From Paenibacillus sp. FSL H8-0548 (GTDB taxonomy: Bacteria; Bacillota; Bacilli; Paenibacillales; Paenibacillaceae): a stretch of 64,000 bases of DNA. How positions within the stretch are numbered: position 1 is the stretch's first letter; every line of letters starts with the position of its first letter. Below, piece after piece: positions 1-9,277 of this stretch. Made by a program: the position numbers and the translations under genes. The notes under the pieces were generated by a model. The model searched no databases. It saw only the letters and a program-made list of their open reading frames with translations, and was not told where the DNA came from. The stretch spans positions 3,243,501-3,307,500 of the forward strand of contig NZ_CP152049.1 in the NCBI RefSeq assembly GCF_038630985.1. Direction: 5' to 3'.

Positions 1-576
1 GCAGCGTATTTAATTATGTTCTTGCTGTATGGCGGCATGACGGCGGCTATTGCACTCCTGAATCAGCGAGAGAATGGTACTCTGCAGCGAATGTATGCAA
101 TATCCGGCTCATTCAGATCTATTGTGTTTGGGATCATCGTTGGGGCAGTACTGCTCGCTGCACTGCAGGCAGTCATTATTGTGGCGTTTACAGCGTATGT
201 CTACGGCGTCGATTGGGGAAATCATTTTATGTGGATTACACTTATTTGCTTGCTTACTACTGCGGCAGGAGCCGGCCTGGCTATAACAATCGCTTCCATT
301 GCCCGCACGGTAAAAACAACACAAAGCTTATTTGGAATCATCGTATTCAGCATGACCTTTCTTAGCGGCGGCATGATAACAGGGATCGAGAGATTGGTTG
401 GCGGTGCCAATAAATTTACGATCAATCATTGGGCGAATGAAAGCTTGAGAGCCATTATGAGTCATTCTGATACATCGAACGTCTGGCGTGAAATTGGGGT
501 TCTCAGCTTGATTGCACTTGTTTTAACGATTATCGCAGTGATTAGACTGCCTAAGGTGGTGAAGCAGCATGCCTAG
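1..576 (+). CDS. ABC-2 type transporter permease, 3' part
   Basis: The reading frame is open to the left window edge, so the N-terminus is missing and 191 codons are visible. The product is hydrophobic with about five membrane segments, and near residue 20 it has the LLNQRENGTLQRM-type cytoplasmic loop common in ABC-2 permeases of drug, lipid or bacteriocin exporters. The stop codon overlaps the start of the next permease gene by 8 bases, which implies translational coupling and a heterodimeric export channel. The ATPase gene would be expected upstream, outside the window. The substrate cannot be deduced. Confidence 0.85.
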   Translation, partial: AAYLIMFLLYGGMTAAIALLNQRENGTLQRMYAISGSFRSIVFGIIVGAVLLAALQAVIIVAFTAYVYGVDWGNHFMWITLICLLTTAAGAGLAITIASIARTVKTTQSLFGIIVFSMTFLSGGMITGIERLVGGANKFTINHWANESLRAIMSHSDTSNVWREIGVLSLIALVLTIIAVIRLPKVVKQHA

Positions 577-1729
577 CTTACATATCGCAGCACATCTCAT
601 TCGCAGAACGATGGGGACCCGCCGCGGCCTATTCATGAACGTGTTGCTGCCAGCTATTATTTTATCTATTATTTCTGGAATTTTCTCTAATTTGGAAGGA
701 CAAAAAGCGTTTATTGCTATTCAAAATACTGATTCTGGACAGCTAGGCTCGTATCTTGTTTCTTCCTTGGAGACGGAGACTTTATATGAGATTCATTTGG
801 AATCCGGCCTCTCTAATGAACAATTAAAGAAAATGGTGCTTGACGGGAAAGCGGATGCAGCAATCTTTATCCCGTCTGATTACACAGAAAAAATGCTGGA
901 GGATGGCCAGTCTAAGGCTGATTTGTACCGCATGAACGAGCAGCTGTGGAATGCGTCGCTAGAAGCTATGCTGACAGACGAAGCGAATAAGCTGTCTGCT
1001 TCTGTAGCACTTGTGCGAGCCGCAGGCAGCGAAGCGGAAGTAAGTGAAGGAAAGCTTATGGATTTGCTTGAAGCACAAGCAGAACCTTTGGCAGGCGTGG
1101 AAAACGCTGATATGAAGCTTGGTAATATCGTATCGAATCCGATGATGATTGGGCTTATTCTAATGTTTGTCATGCTGCTTGTCAGTCAGTCGGTGGGCTT
1201 CATCATGGAGGACCGGGAGCGGCGAACGATGGCTAGAATGTTTACTGCACCTTTGCGTGCCATGGATATCGCTATCGGCAATTTTATGGGCAGCATGCTA
1301 GTAGGCACGATTCAGCTCGTTATCGTTCTCAGCTTAACCTACTTTGTATTTGGCTACTCGCCAGGTATTTTATTTGGAGCGATGCTGCTTGTTATGGAAT
1401 TTTTCTTACTTGCGGCAGTTGGGCTTGCATCAGCGGTAGGCGGTCTTGTGCGGAACAGCGTCCAGCTGGCTCAAATCAATAATTTGGTCATTACGCCTAC
1501 CTGCATGATTAGCGGCTGCTTCTTCCCCCTATCCATGCTGCCAGACTTTATGCAAAAGCTCGCGAATTTCACTCCGCAAAAATGGGCGATTCAAGCCATT
1601 GATCGTTTAGACGGCGGAGGCTCCTTTGCCGATATTGGTTTACAGCTCTTCATATTGCTCCTATTTGCCGCTGTGTTGATTGCTTTTGGATCAGCGGTAT
1701 TAAGACCGAACAGGATGAGCAAATCGTGA
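569..1729 (+). CDS. ABC-2 type transporter permease, second subunit
   Basis: A 386-residue membrane protein of the ABC-2 family. One N-terminal membrane helix (about residues 20-40) precedes a soluble extracytoplasmic domain of about 150 residues, followed by five C-terminal helices. The loop after the second helix carries the MEDRERRTMARMFTAPL segment typical of this family. It overlaps the preceding permease gene by 8 bases, so the two are probably co-translated and form a half-transporter pair. Known relatives export antibiotics, lipids or signalling molecules. The substrate is not inferable here. Transcription may run up to the proS leader, and no clear terminator is seen directly after the stop. 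Confidence 0.85.
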   Translation: MPSLHIAAHLIRRTMGTRRGLFMNVLLPAIILSIISGIFSNLEGQKAFIAIQNTDSGQLGSYLVSSLETETLYEIHLESGLSNEQLKKMVLDGKADAAIFIPSDYTEKMLEDGQSKADLYRMNEQLWNASLEAMLTDEANKLSASVALVRAAGSEAEVSEGKLMDLLEAQAEPLAGVENADMKLGNIVSNPMMIGLILMFVMLLVSQSVGFIMEDRERRTMARMFTAPLRAMDIAIGNFMGSMLVGTIQLVIVLSLTYFVFGYSPGILFGAMLLVMEFFLLAAVGLASAVGGLVRNSVQLAQINNLVITPTCMISGCFFPLSMLPDFMQKLANFTPQKWAIQAIDRLDGGGSFADIGLQLFILLLFAAVLIAFGSAVLRPNRMSKS

Positions 1730-1845
1730 TGGTTTCCATCATCAATGACTGCTTGACTTCGTTTGCATAGTAATGTAAATTTGACAAAAGTTAATGACAG
1801 CACAACAGCGTCGACCAAGGCTACGTTAATCAGCCTCCGTTTATA

Positions 1846-2045
1846 TCAGAGAGGAAGCCCGCAGGCTGCAAGGCTTCTATAGACGATTGATTATTCCCTA
1901 CCTTGCAAGCTGCAGCGGTGAAGAACAAAGCCGCTGCCGGAATTTCTTATTCCGTTATCTCTAGAGAGCTGCTTGCTAGCATCAGCAGCTATATTAGGGT
2001 GGTACCACGAACGCATTCGTCCCTTACGAATGCGTTCTTTTTGTT
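1846..2045 (+). promoter_or_regulatory. T-box leader, presumably tRNA-Pro responsive
   Basis: The T-box core AGGGTGGTACCACG lies at 1996-2009 and is directly followed by a 12-bp stem terminator (2009-2037) with a T run. A hairpin just upstream (AGCTGCT pairing with AGCAGCT, 1966-1990) occupies the stem III position. Further upstream are a perfect GCAGCGG/CCGCTGC hairpin and a longer imperfect stem around CCTTGCAAGCTGC. Because it precedes proS, it should read uncharged tRNA-Pro and antiterminate. I could not fix the specifier triplet; CCT or CCC triplets near 1896-1903 are candidates. The left boundary is approximate and stem I looks compact. Confidence 0.85.
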
Positions 2046-2046
2046 T
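2009..2046 (+). terminator. T-box regulated intrinsic terminator
   Basis: A 12-bp perfect stem (GAACGCATTCGT with ACGAATGCGTTC, loop CCCTT) is followed by a T-rich run. Its 5' arm begins at the end of the T-box core, so the antiterminator and terminator are mutually exclusive. Confidence 0.85.
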
Positions 2047-2085
2047 TTTTAGTCGGAAATACGATAAATTGGAGGAGGAATAGGC

Positions 2086-3783
2086 ATGAGACAAAGTCAA
2101 TTATTAATGCCTACATTGCGTGAGGTACCTTCGGAGGCGGAGGCAGCCAGCCATCAATTGATGCTGAGGGCAGGTCTAATCAGGCAGCTGGCAGCTGGCA
2201 TTTATACGTATTTGCCGCTTGGCCGCCGTGTACTGAGAAAGCTTGAGCAGATCGTACGCGAGGAGATGGATCATGCAGGTGCACAGGAGGTGCTGATGCC
2301 CGCGCTGCAGCCAGCAGAGCTATGGCAGCAATCTGGGCGTTATGAAGATTATGGACCAGAGCTTGTTCGACTACGGGATCGCCACGATCGTGAATTTACA
2401 CTCGGCCCAACACATGAAGAGGTTATTACTGCCTTGGTTCGAGGCGAGGTCAGCTCATATCGCCAGCTGCCGCTGACACTATATCAAATTCAAACCAAGT
2501 TCCGCGATGAGAAGCGTCCAAGGTATGGGTTGCTGCGCGGCAGAGAATTTCTGATGAAGGATGCTTATTCCTTTGATGAGGATTGGGAGGGACTTCACCG
2601 CAGCTATACGAGCATGTACGAGGCCTATAATCGAATATTTACTCGTTGCGGACTTTATTTCCGTCCGGTTGAAGCAGATGCTGGCTCTATCGGCGGTGAA
2701 GGTGGAACACATGAATTTATGGCGCTTGCTGATATTGGCGAAGATACAATTGCTGTCTGTACGGATTGCAGCTATGCGGCAAATCTCGAGAAAGCGGAGT
2801 ATCGCATTGATAAGCGAGTAGATGTGATTTCTATACAGCAGCAGGAGCTTAAACGCCACCATACGCCGGATATCAAAAAAATAGATCAGCTTTCTGAATG
2901 GTTTGGCCTTGGTTCGAATGCTTTTATGAAAACCTTAATTTATGTCGCTGATGGAAAACCTGTCGCTGTAATTGTTCGCGGAGACCATGAGGTCAATGAG
3001 ATCAAATTAAAGAATGTATTGGCTGCAAAAGCACTAGAGCTTGCTGATCAAGAAACGACCGAATGCGTGACGGGCGCTCCATTAGGGTTTGCGGGCCCAA
3101 TTGGTTTATCAATGCCAATACTTGCAGATTATGCGCTGCTTGCCATGAAAGAGGGGATTGCAGGAGCTAATGAGCAGGATTACCACGTTGCTCATGTAAT
3201 ACCAAGCGTGCACTTGGGAAATGCGCAAGCAGGAGATTATCGCAATGCAGTTGAAGGAGATGGCTGTCCACGCTGTGAGCAGGGACGTCTGACCTTTCAC
3301 CGCGGCATTGAAGTTGGACATGTATTCAAGCTTGGCACCAAGTACAGTGAAGCTTTAAATGCTAAGTTTTTGAATGCCTCGGGGGTAGAACAGCCTCTAA
3401 TTATGGGCTGTTATGGAATCGGTGTCTCACGGCTGCTTTCTGCTGTACTGGAGCAGCATTCCGACAGCAACGGTATCATATGGCCCAAATCAATCGCGCC
3501 TTATCATGTGCATATCGTCCCAGTGTCTTCGAAGGATCAAGTGCAAATGGATTTGGCCCTTCAACTTGCAGCTTCTTTAGGTGAAGCGGGTTTGGAGGTG
3601 CTGCTCGATGACCGGGACGAGCGCCCTGGGGTTAAATTCAAGGATTCGGATCTTATCGGAATACCGCTTCGCATCGTTGTAGGCAAGCATGCTGCCGAAG
3701 GAATCGTTGAGGTAAAGCCCAGAAACGAGCTGGAGTCACTGAAGCTGAATCTAGAGGAAGCGATAGCCTTCGCAAAGAAATAA
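2086..3783 (+). CDS. proS: Prolyl-tRNA synthetase
   Basis: A class II aminoacyl-tRNA synthetase of 565 residues that charges tRNA-Pro. It has the bacterial layout: an N-terminal catalytic domain with motif 2 (FRDEKRPRYGLLRGREFLMK, about residues 138-157), a YbaK-like editing insertion in the middle (about 220-400), motif 3 (GCYGIGVSR, about 444-452) and a C-terminal HGTP anticodon-binding domain. The ATG is preceded by a GGAGGAGG ribosome site. The T-box leader directly upstream couples its expression to the charging state of tRNA-Pro. An intrinsic terminator follows, so it is probably monocistronic. Confidence 0.97.
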   Translation: MRQSQLLMPTLREVPSEAEAASHQLMLRAGLIRQLAAGIYTYLPLGRRVLRKLEQIVREEMDHAGAQEVLMPALQPAELWQQSGRYEDYGPELVRLRDRHDREFTLGPTHEEVITALVRGEVSSYRQLPLTLYQIQTKFRDEKRPRYGLLRGREFLMKDAYSFDEDWEGLHRSYTSMYEAYNRIFTRCGLYFRPVEADAGSIGGEGGTHEFMALADIGEDTIAVCTDCSYAANLEKAEYRIDKRVDVISIQQQELKRHHTPDIKKIDQLSEWFGLGSNAFMKTLIYVADGKPVAVIVRGDHEVNEIKLKNVLAAKALELADQETTECVTGAPLGFAGPIGLSMPILADYALLAMKEGIAGANEQDYHVAHVIPSVHLGNAQAGDYRNAVEGDGCPRCEQGRLTFHRGIEVGHVFKLGTKYSEALNAKFLNASGVEQPLIMGCYGIGVSRLLSAVLEQHSDSNGIIWPKSIAPYHVHIVPVSSKDQVQMDLALQLAASLGEAGLEVLLDDRDERPGVKFKDSDLIGIPLRIVVGKHAAEGIVEVKPRNELESLKLNLEEAIAFAKK

Positions 3784-3837
3784 ATAAAACTTTGTTTCAA
3801 AATTTAACGAAATGCCTATGGATTATAGGCACAACAA

Positions 3838-3879
3838 GGGCGCAGCCGCCTTCATTTGAAGACGGCTGCGCCCTTTTTT
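3838..3879 (+). terminator. Intrinsic terminator after proS
   Basis: A long GC-rich stem (GGGCGCAGCCG pairing with CGGCTGCGCCC) is followed by six Ts, 55 bp after the proS stop. Confidence 0.9.
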
Positions 3880-4013
3880 AACTTTCCTCGGCCATAACAG
3901 TAAAAATAGTCAATAATCCAAGTTGCCATAACATAAGATGGAGTATAAGATGAAGATAAGAACAAATTATCAGAACATTTCGTCAACTAATCTGAGGTAA
4001 GGGAGGGATTGCC

Positions 4014-4610
4014 GTGAACAAAAGCCATGAAGTCGAATATTGCAATTTGGAGCTGCGATTTGACCGCCGGCAAATCCAAAATCTCATCCGCGATCTTATT
4101 CAGGAAGGTTACTCCTTGTATTGGAGTGAAACGGAGGGACAGTTTCTCGTATCGATCCGAACTGGCCGCAAGCTCGTGAAACTTCAATTCCAACGAATGA
4201 AAAATCGTTACAAGATTGTCGGGGATTATATTATTAAAGACGAGAAACTTTCTGAATTGATTGAAAAGCTGATTAATGACACACGTGGACATGCGGTTGT
4301 GAAGCGCATTAAAGATCGTCAAATCGTCATTGAGAGTATTATGTTCGGTGAGATTATACGACTCGTGGAGGTGTCCGGTATGGAACATCGGATTATTTAT
4401 CAGAAGAAGCCTTTCGTTACAATAGAAGAAATGATTAGAGCTTTTCAGTCAAAACGAGCTGAGGAAAGAGCAGTAGTGCTGCGCTATGAGCTGGATTATG
4501 AGCTGTCGATGCTGTTTGATGCATTGCAAGGCACAGATGAAGACGCTATCGCGGAGTCTAAAGAACGTCTCATGACACTGCGTTCGGAGATGTTGCAACT
4601 GGAGCTCTAA
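4014..4610 (+). CDS. Conserved hypothetical protein, 198 aa
   Basis: GTG start at 4014 behind a GGGAGGG ribosome site. The protein is soluble and charged, with no signal peptide or membrane segment. The first half alternates basic beta-like strands (RTGRKLVKLQF, VVKRIKDRQIVI). The C-terminal third is predicted helical (ERAVVLRYELDYELSMLFDAL and onward) and may form a coiled coil. The pattern resembles Paenibacillus proteins often mislabelled 'non-ribosomal peptide synthetase module', although I see no NRPS motif. It stands alone between proS and gnd. Function unknown. Confidence 0.7.
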   Translation: MNKSHEVEYCNLELRFDRRQIQNLIRDLIQEGYSLYWSETEGQFLVSIRTGRKLVKLQFQRMKNRYKIVGDYIIKDEKLSELIEKLINDTRGHAVVKRIKDRQIVIESIMFGEIIRLVEVSGMEHRIIYQKKPFVTIEEMIRAFQSKRAEERAVVLRYELDYELSMLFDALQGTDEDAIAESKERLMTLRSEMLQLEL

Positions 4611-4635
4611 TGATGGATTTTGGTCTCTATAAGAA

Positions 4636-4691
4636 AACCTAAAGCGATTGAATGCTGCGCTAAAGCTGCAGTGTTTGATCGTTTTTAGGTT
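4636..4691. repeat. Imperfect inverted repeat between hypothetical gene and gnd
   Basis: Arms AACCTAAAGCGAT (4636-4648) and ATCGTTTTTAGGTT (4678-4691) pair with one mismatch around a 29-base loop that itself can fold (CTGC/GCAG). There is no T run on the plus side. It may be a weak terminator or an RNA structure in the gnd leader. The rest of 4692-4872 shows no further element I can name. Confidence 0.45.
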
Positions 4692-4872
4692 GTTCAGCCG
4701 CCCGGAAATCAGCGTCCTATCATCATATATAAGCTAAACTTTTCGAAACGGTCAATAATTCTAATGCTGATATATCGACATTTTTCCGTTTAGATAGTTT
4801 TCTTCTTGGCACAAAAAGAGTAAGATAGAAATATCGTGACCAAAAATAGATGATGAAGGATGGAAGAACCAA

Positions 4873-6285
4873 ATGTCTAAACAGCAAATTGGCGTTATCG
4901 GATTGGCCGTAATGGGTAAAAACCTTGCCCTTAACATTGAAAGCAGAGGCTTTACTGTTTCTGTATTTAACCGCTCCCGCGAGAAGACAGATGATCTCAT
5001 TCAAGAAGCAGCTGGCAAAAACCTTGTTCCTGCTTACACAATTGAAGAGTTTGTACAATCGCTTGAAGTACCGCGCAAAATTTTGATCATGGTACAAGCA
5101 GGAGCAGGTACAGATGCTACGATTGATTCACTAGTTCCACATTTGGCTGAAGGCGACATCATCATCGATGGCGGTAATGCTTATTTCCCTGATACCGTTC
5201 GCCGCAGCAAAGATCTTGAAGCACAAGGCTTCCGCTTTATCGGCACTGGCGTTTCCGGTGGCGAAGAGGGCGCTTTGAAAGGACCTTCCATTATGCCAGG
5301 AGGCCAAAAATCCGCTTATGAGCTTGTTGAGCCGATCCTAACGGCGATTTCTGCTAAAGTTGGCGATGACGCTTGCTGCACATACATCGGACCTGACGGC
5401 GCTGGACATTATGTGAAAATGGTTCATAACGGCATTGAGTACGGCGATATGCAGCTTATTTGCGAAGCATATGATCTGCTTAAAAATGTTCTTGACGTTA
5501 GCGCTGAAGAATTGCATGAAATTTTCTCCGAGTGGAATAAAGGCGAGCTTGACAGCTATCTAATCGAGATCACAAGAGATATCTTCTCGAAATATGATCC
5601 AGAGACAGGCAAGCCGATGGTTGACGTTATTCTAGATTCTGCTGGTCAAAAAGGAACAGGAAAATGGACAAGCCAAAGCTCGCTTGATCTTGGCGTGCCG
5701 CTATCCATTATTACAGAATCCGTATTTACTCGTTTCTTGTCCGCAATGAAGGAAGAACGCGTTGCTGCAAGCAAAGTACTTAATGGCCCAACGAAAAAAC
5801 CTTTCCAAGGCGACCGTGCCGCTTTCATTGAGTCTGTTCGTAAAGCGCTGTTCGCTAGTAAAATTTGCTCGTACGCACAAGGCTTCGCCCAAATGCGTGC
5901 CGCTTCAGAAGAATATAACTGGGATCTTAACTATGGCGAAATCGCGATGATCTTCCGCGGCGGCTGCATCATCCGTGCACGCTTCCTGCAAAACATCAAA
6001 GATGCTTACGACCGTGATCCAAACCTACGCAACCTATTGCTGGATTCATACTTCCAAAATATCGTTGAGACCTACCAAGACGCTTGGCGCGAAGTAATTG
6101 GTACTGCAGTTACTAATGGTGTACCAGTTCCTGCTTTCTCAAGTGCGATTGCTTATTTCGATAGCTACCGCACAGAGCGTTTGCCAGCTAACCTGCTTCA
6201 AGCTCAACGTGATTACTTTGGTGCTCACACGTTTAAACGTGTGGACAAAGAAGGCAGCTTCCACTTCAACTGGATGCAATCTTAA
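4873..6285 (+). CDS. gnd: 6-phosphogluconate dehydrogenase, decarboxylating
   Basis: 470 residues, the full length of the family. It oxidises 6-phosphogluconate to ribulose 5-phosphate and CO2 with NAD(P)+ in the oxidative pentose phosphate pathway. Visible motifs are the Rossmann nucleotide loop [12 protein letters not shown] (residues 10-21), the substrate segment GVSGGEEGA (about 127-135), the catalytic [13 protein letters not shown] segment (about 183-195) and the C-terminal [12 protein letters not shown]. Codon use is optimised in runs (AAA, GAA, CGT), suggesting high expression. The cofactor preference (GndA-type NADP versus GntZ-type) is not settled by eye. Confidence 0.96.
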   Translation: MSKQQIGVIGLAVMGKNLALNIESRGFTVSVFNRSREKTDDLIQEAAGKNLVPAYTIEEFVQSLEVPRKILIMVQAGAGTDATIDSLVPHLAEGDIIIDGGNAYFPDTVRRSKDLEAQGFRFIGTGVSGGEEGALKGPSIMPGGQKSAYELVEPILTAISAKVGDDACCTYIGPDGAGHYVKMVHNGIEYGDMQLICEAYDLLKNVLDVSAEELHEIFSEWNKGELDSYLIEITRDIFSKYDPETGKPMVDVILDSAGQKGTGKWTSQSSLDLGVPLSIITESVFTRFLSAMKEERVAASKVLNGPTKKPFQGDRAAFIESVRKALFASKICSYAQGFAQMRAASEEYNWDLNYGEIAMIFRGGCIIRARFLQNIKDAYDRDPNLRNLLLDSYFQNIVETYQDAWREVIGTAVTNGVPVPAFSSAIAYFDSYRTERLPANLLQAQRDYFGAHTFKRVDKEGSFHFNWMQS

Positions 6286-6298
6286 TTCGGAAGGCTAG

Positions 6299-6622
6299 TT
6301 AACTCTTCGGCTCGCGAGGATTGTCCTTATTCAATCCATATGCTGCTTGACGCAGCCAGTCGCGCAGCCGGTCGGCCTCTTGATCGTAATAATGTCTACG
6401 ATGAATGAGGGACATAGCCGCTTCGGCAAAAAAATGAAAGTTTTGCAATAAGCGTGGCTGCGAAAGATCCATCAATGCGGGATCTTCGTCAGCCACCTTT
6501 TTTTTAATATATTCAAGCATCCAGACGACATCCTCTCGGCAAAGAGGGTGGTCAGGGTTAAGAATGCGACTGATCCGCAATTGAGTGGGATGGGAATCGG
6601 ATAGATGAGGATTACTGGTCAT
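6299..6622 (-). CDS. Small conserved hypothetical protein
   Basis: The frame opens at 6667, but an AGGAG ribosome site lies immediately ahead of the ATG at 6622, so a 107-residue product (MTSNPHLSDSHPTQ...) is the better call. It is soluble, probably helical, rich in His, Arg and Asp, and has no cysteines beyond one. It is convergent with gnd (stop codons 13 bases apart) and divergent from aroK. I do not recognise the family and do not assign a function. Confidence 0.6.
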   Translation of the reverse strand: MTSNPHLSDSHPTQLRISRILNPDHPLCREDVVWMLEYIKKKVADEDPALMDLSQPRLLQNFHFFAEAAMSLIHRRHYYDQEADRLRDWLRQAAYGLNKDNPREPKS

Positions 6623-6767
6623 GGCTAGCATCACTCCTATTTTAGAATAAACATCATTATCATCCATACGGCAGAAGTAACTTTTTTATACCCTTATATT
6701 ACAAAAAAATGATATGATATTGTAGAAAAATTGGTTGAAGAAGAACGAAAAGGGTGAAACGGTTACT

Positions 6768-7292
6768 ATGGTAAGGCAAAAACCCAACAAATTAGTGTTA
6801 ATCGGATTTATGGGAACCGGGAAATCAACCGTCAGCAAGCTGCTCGCCGAGAAGCTGGGCTGGATGCGAGTAGACGTTGATGAAGAAATCGAAAGAAGTG
6901 AAAACAAGCGGATCAGTGACATTTTTGCTGCTGATGGCGAAGCAAGCTTTCGGGCAATTGAGTTGAATGTGCTTGCATCGATTTTAGAAAGCGGAGACTC
7001 TTCAGTAGTTGCAACAGGAGGCGGAGCCGTACTAAGCTCGGTCAATCGTGAGCTTATGCTCAGCAAAGGTTTTGTTGTAGCGCTAAAGGCAAGTCCAGAG
7101 CAAATTCTCGCGCGAGTGAAGACGGATAGTGCTAGGCCGCTGCTGCAAGGCGATGCTGCGGAGCGAGTCAATGTACTGCTTGAACAGCGTAAACATGCGT
7201 ATGATTTTGCACATCTCTCAGTCGATACGACGAATTTGTCCGCAGATGCGGTTGTTGAGGTTATTTTGGAACAATGGAGCTTACAGAAGTAA
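6768..7292 (+). CDS. aroK: Shikimate kinase
   Basis: Phosphorylates shikimate at the 3-hydroxyl with ATP, the fifth step of the chorismate pathway. The P-loop GFMGTGKST lies near residue 13, the shikimate-binding DxD-like pair VDVDEEIE near 36, and GGGAV near 85 matches the family's Walker B/shikimate site. An in-frame TTG at 6735 would add 11 residues, but the ATG at 6768 has an AGGGTG site at suitable distance and gives 174 residues, closer to family length. aroA, the next enzyme of the pathway, follows 78 bp downstream and is likely co-transcribed. Confidence 0.93.
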   Translation: MVRQKPNKLVLIGFMGTGKSTVSKLLAEKLGWMRVDVDEEIERSENKRISDIFAADGEASFRAIELNVLASILESGDSSVVATGGGAVLSSVNRELMLSKGFVVALKASPEQILARVKTDSARPLLQGDAAERVNVLLEQRKHAYDFAHLSVDTTNLSADAVVEVILEQWSLQK

Positions 7293-7370
7293 ATAAACTT
7301 ATATCTACGTCGATCGGCCGCTAGGCTGGTTTCGGTGTATATTTTATTGTAAAGGGAGATCATACGAACT

Positions 7371-8678
7371 ATGGACGTTTTAGTGACACCAACGCCAAGA
7401 CTTGAAGGTGAACTTCAAGCGCTTTCTTCAAAAAATTACACGACTCGTTACTTGCTGGTAGCAGCGCTTGCGGAAGGGACAAGCACCATATATTTTCCGG
7501 CTCATAGTGAGGACAGTGATGCTATGCGTCGTTGTATTCGTGATCTTGGGGCCACTGTGGAAGAGGATGATGAGAAAATTGTCATCACAGGTTTCGGTCG
7601 TAATCCTAAACCAGTGGAGCAGTTAGATGTAGGCAATGCAGGAGCGGTACTGCGTTTTTTGATGGCTATCGCAGCGCTATGCCCAGACGTTACCTTCATT
7701 AATCGTTATCCGGATTCACTGGGCAAACGCCCGCATAGTGACTTGATTGAATCGTTGACCGCAATGGGAGTTGCGATTACCCATCATGATGGCAAGCTGC
7801 CTATTCGCATACAAGGCGGAGCACCAAAAGGCGGTAAAATTCAAGTATCCGGAAATATTAGCTCACAGTTTTTGAGCGCTTTGCTTTTCTTGACTCCTCT
7901 ACTCGAAGAGGATAGTGAAATTGAAGTGCTGCATGATTTGAAATCCAAGGTCGTTGTAGGCCAAACGCTTGAGGTGCTGGAGCAAGCAGGCATCATCATT
8001 CATGCAGATGAGGATTATATGCGTTTCCGTGTTCCTGGCGGTCAGAGCTATGCTGCAAAAACGTATTCCGTACAAGGTGACTACCCAGGCTCTGCAGCTA
8101 TATTAGCTGCTGCGGCTGTTACAGAATCCGATGTTATCGTTCATAGACTTGAAGAGAACAGCAAGCAAGGAGAACGTGCTGTCGTTGATGTATTGAAAAT
8201 GATGGAGGTTCCGCTTACGCATGAGAATGGAATTGTGCATGTAAGAGGGAACAAGACGCTGAAAGCGGTAGAATTTGACGGTGACCATGCCACAGATGCT
8301 GTGCTTGCGATGGTTGCTGCGGCTGTTTTTGCAGAAGGCACTTCACGTTTCTATAATGTAGAGAACCTGAGATACAAAGAATGCGACCGGATCACAGATT
8401 ATTTGAATGAGCTTCGCAAGGCCGGCGCAAATGTTGAAGAGCGTCAGGCTGAAATTATTGTGCATGGCCGTCCGGAAGGCGTTGAGGGCGGGGTGGAGAT
8501 CAACGCGCATTATGACCATCGTGTCATTATGGCATTATCTGTCGTTGGTTTGCGCGCCAAAGAACCGATTCGGATTCGTGATGCTCATCACGTTGCCAAG
8601 TCATATCCTATTTTCTTTGATCATATGAAAGCATTGGGAGCCAATATTGAATGGATTGAAGGTAAGCCGAAGGAATAA
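7371..8678 (+). CDS. aroA: 3-phosphoshikimate 1-carboxyvinyltransferase (EPSP synthase)
   Basis: 435 residues. It transfers the enolpyruvyl group of PEP to shikimate 3-phosphate. The substrate-binding lysine loop appears as SSKNYTTR (about residues 19-26), followed by GKRPHSDL (about 119-126), SSQFLSALL, DYPGSAAILAAAA and RYKECDRI (about 336-343). The phosphate/PEP loop usually written GNAGT reads GNAGAVLR here (residues 88-95), so the conserved Thr is Ala. This is a divergent EPSP synthase rather than the E. coli type. It lies directly behind aroK in the same direction with a GGGAG ribosome site. Confidence 0.93.
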   Translation: MDVLVTPTPRLEGELQALSSKNYTTRYLLVAALAEGTSTIYFPAHSEDSDAMRRCIRDLGATVEEDDEKIVITGFGRNPKPVEQLDVGNAGAVLRFLMAIAALCPDVTFINRYPDSLGKRPHSDLIESLTAMGVAITHHDGKLPIRIQGGAPKGGKIQVSGNISSQFLSALLFLTPLLEEDSEIEVLHDLKSKVVVGQTLEVLEQAGIIIHADEDYMRFRVPGGQSYAAKTYSVQGDYPGSAAILAAAAVTESDVIVHRLEENSKQGERAVVDVLKMMEVPLTHENGIVHVRGNKTLKAVEFDGDHATDAVLAMVAAAVFAEGTSRFYNVENLRYKECDRITDYLNELRKAGANVEERQAEIIVHGRPEGVEGGVEINAHYDHRVIMALSVVGLRAKEPIRIRDAHHVAKSYPIFFDHMKALGANIEWIEGKPKE

Positions 8679-8725
8679 AGGCGAAGCAGCTTTTTTATTT
8701 CAAAATAATGAGTTGAGGTGTAGCG

Positions 8726-9166
8726 ATGACATTTGAAAATCCTGCTCGTGAGCATATTAAGCATTTATTAGAGACCAGTACAACAGTTGCTGTCGTTGGG
8801 TTATCTGATAATCCTGAGCGTGTGTCGTACATGGTATCCGAGGCAATGCAAGCGAAGGGCTATACAATTATTCCAGTCAATCCGAACGCCGATACCATTT
8901 TAGGACAAAAAAGCTATGCATCGTTGAAAGATATTCCAATACCCGTAGATATCGTCAATGTGTTCCGTAGAAGCGAGCATACTCCGCCTGTAGCGGCTGA
9001 AGCAGTTGCTATTGGTGCCAAAACCTTTTGGCTTCAGCTTGGTATTGCAAATGAGGAAGCCGCAGAAATAGCGGCTGCAGGCGGCTTAGAGGTCATTATG
9101 GATCGCTGCATTAAAGTAGAGGATTCAATTTTGCTGCCAAACGGAAAACCCAAAACATTACTTTAA
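8726..9166 (+). CDS. CoA-binding domain protein (YccU-like)
   Basis: A 146-residue single-domain Rossmann protein of the CoA-binding family (similar to E. coli YccU). The nucleotide loop VAVVGLSDNPERVSY lies near residues 22-36, VNPNADTILG near 51 and the conserved WLQLGIANEEA near 102. These motifs match the N-terminal domain of succinyl-CoA ligase-like proteins. CoA binding is known for relatives, but the physiological role is not. It sits 47 bp after aroA and has its own GAGGTG ribosome site. Confidence 0.85.
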   Translation: MTFENPAREHIKHLLETSTTVAVVGLSDNPERVSYMVSEAMQAKGYTIIPVNPNADTILGQKSYASLKDIPIPVDIVNVFRRSEHTPPVAAEAVAIGAKTFWLQLGIANEEAAEIAAAGGLEVIMDRCIKVEDSILLPNGKPKTLL

Positions 9167-9277
9167 TAAAAAAAGGGCAACTCCTGCACAATAAGAAGGC
9201 TTCAGAGAGCAAGCGCCTAGCTACAACAGCGGCTGTACTTTGAAGACTTTATGATTGTATTCCAAGGAGGACACGAA

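Noticed and set aside
6643..6664. Fur-box-like GATAATGATG at the start of the small reverse gene
   Set aside because: Only one half matches and the other half is unrelated. No iron gene is nearby.
7371..8678. Glyphosate resistance determinant
   Set aside because: The motif variant alone does not establish resistance. The gene sits with aroK as a normal biosynthetic gene.
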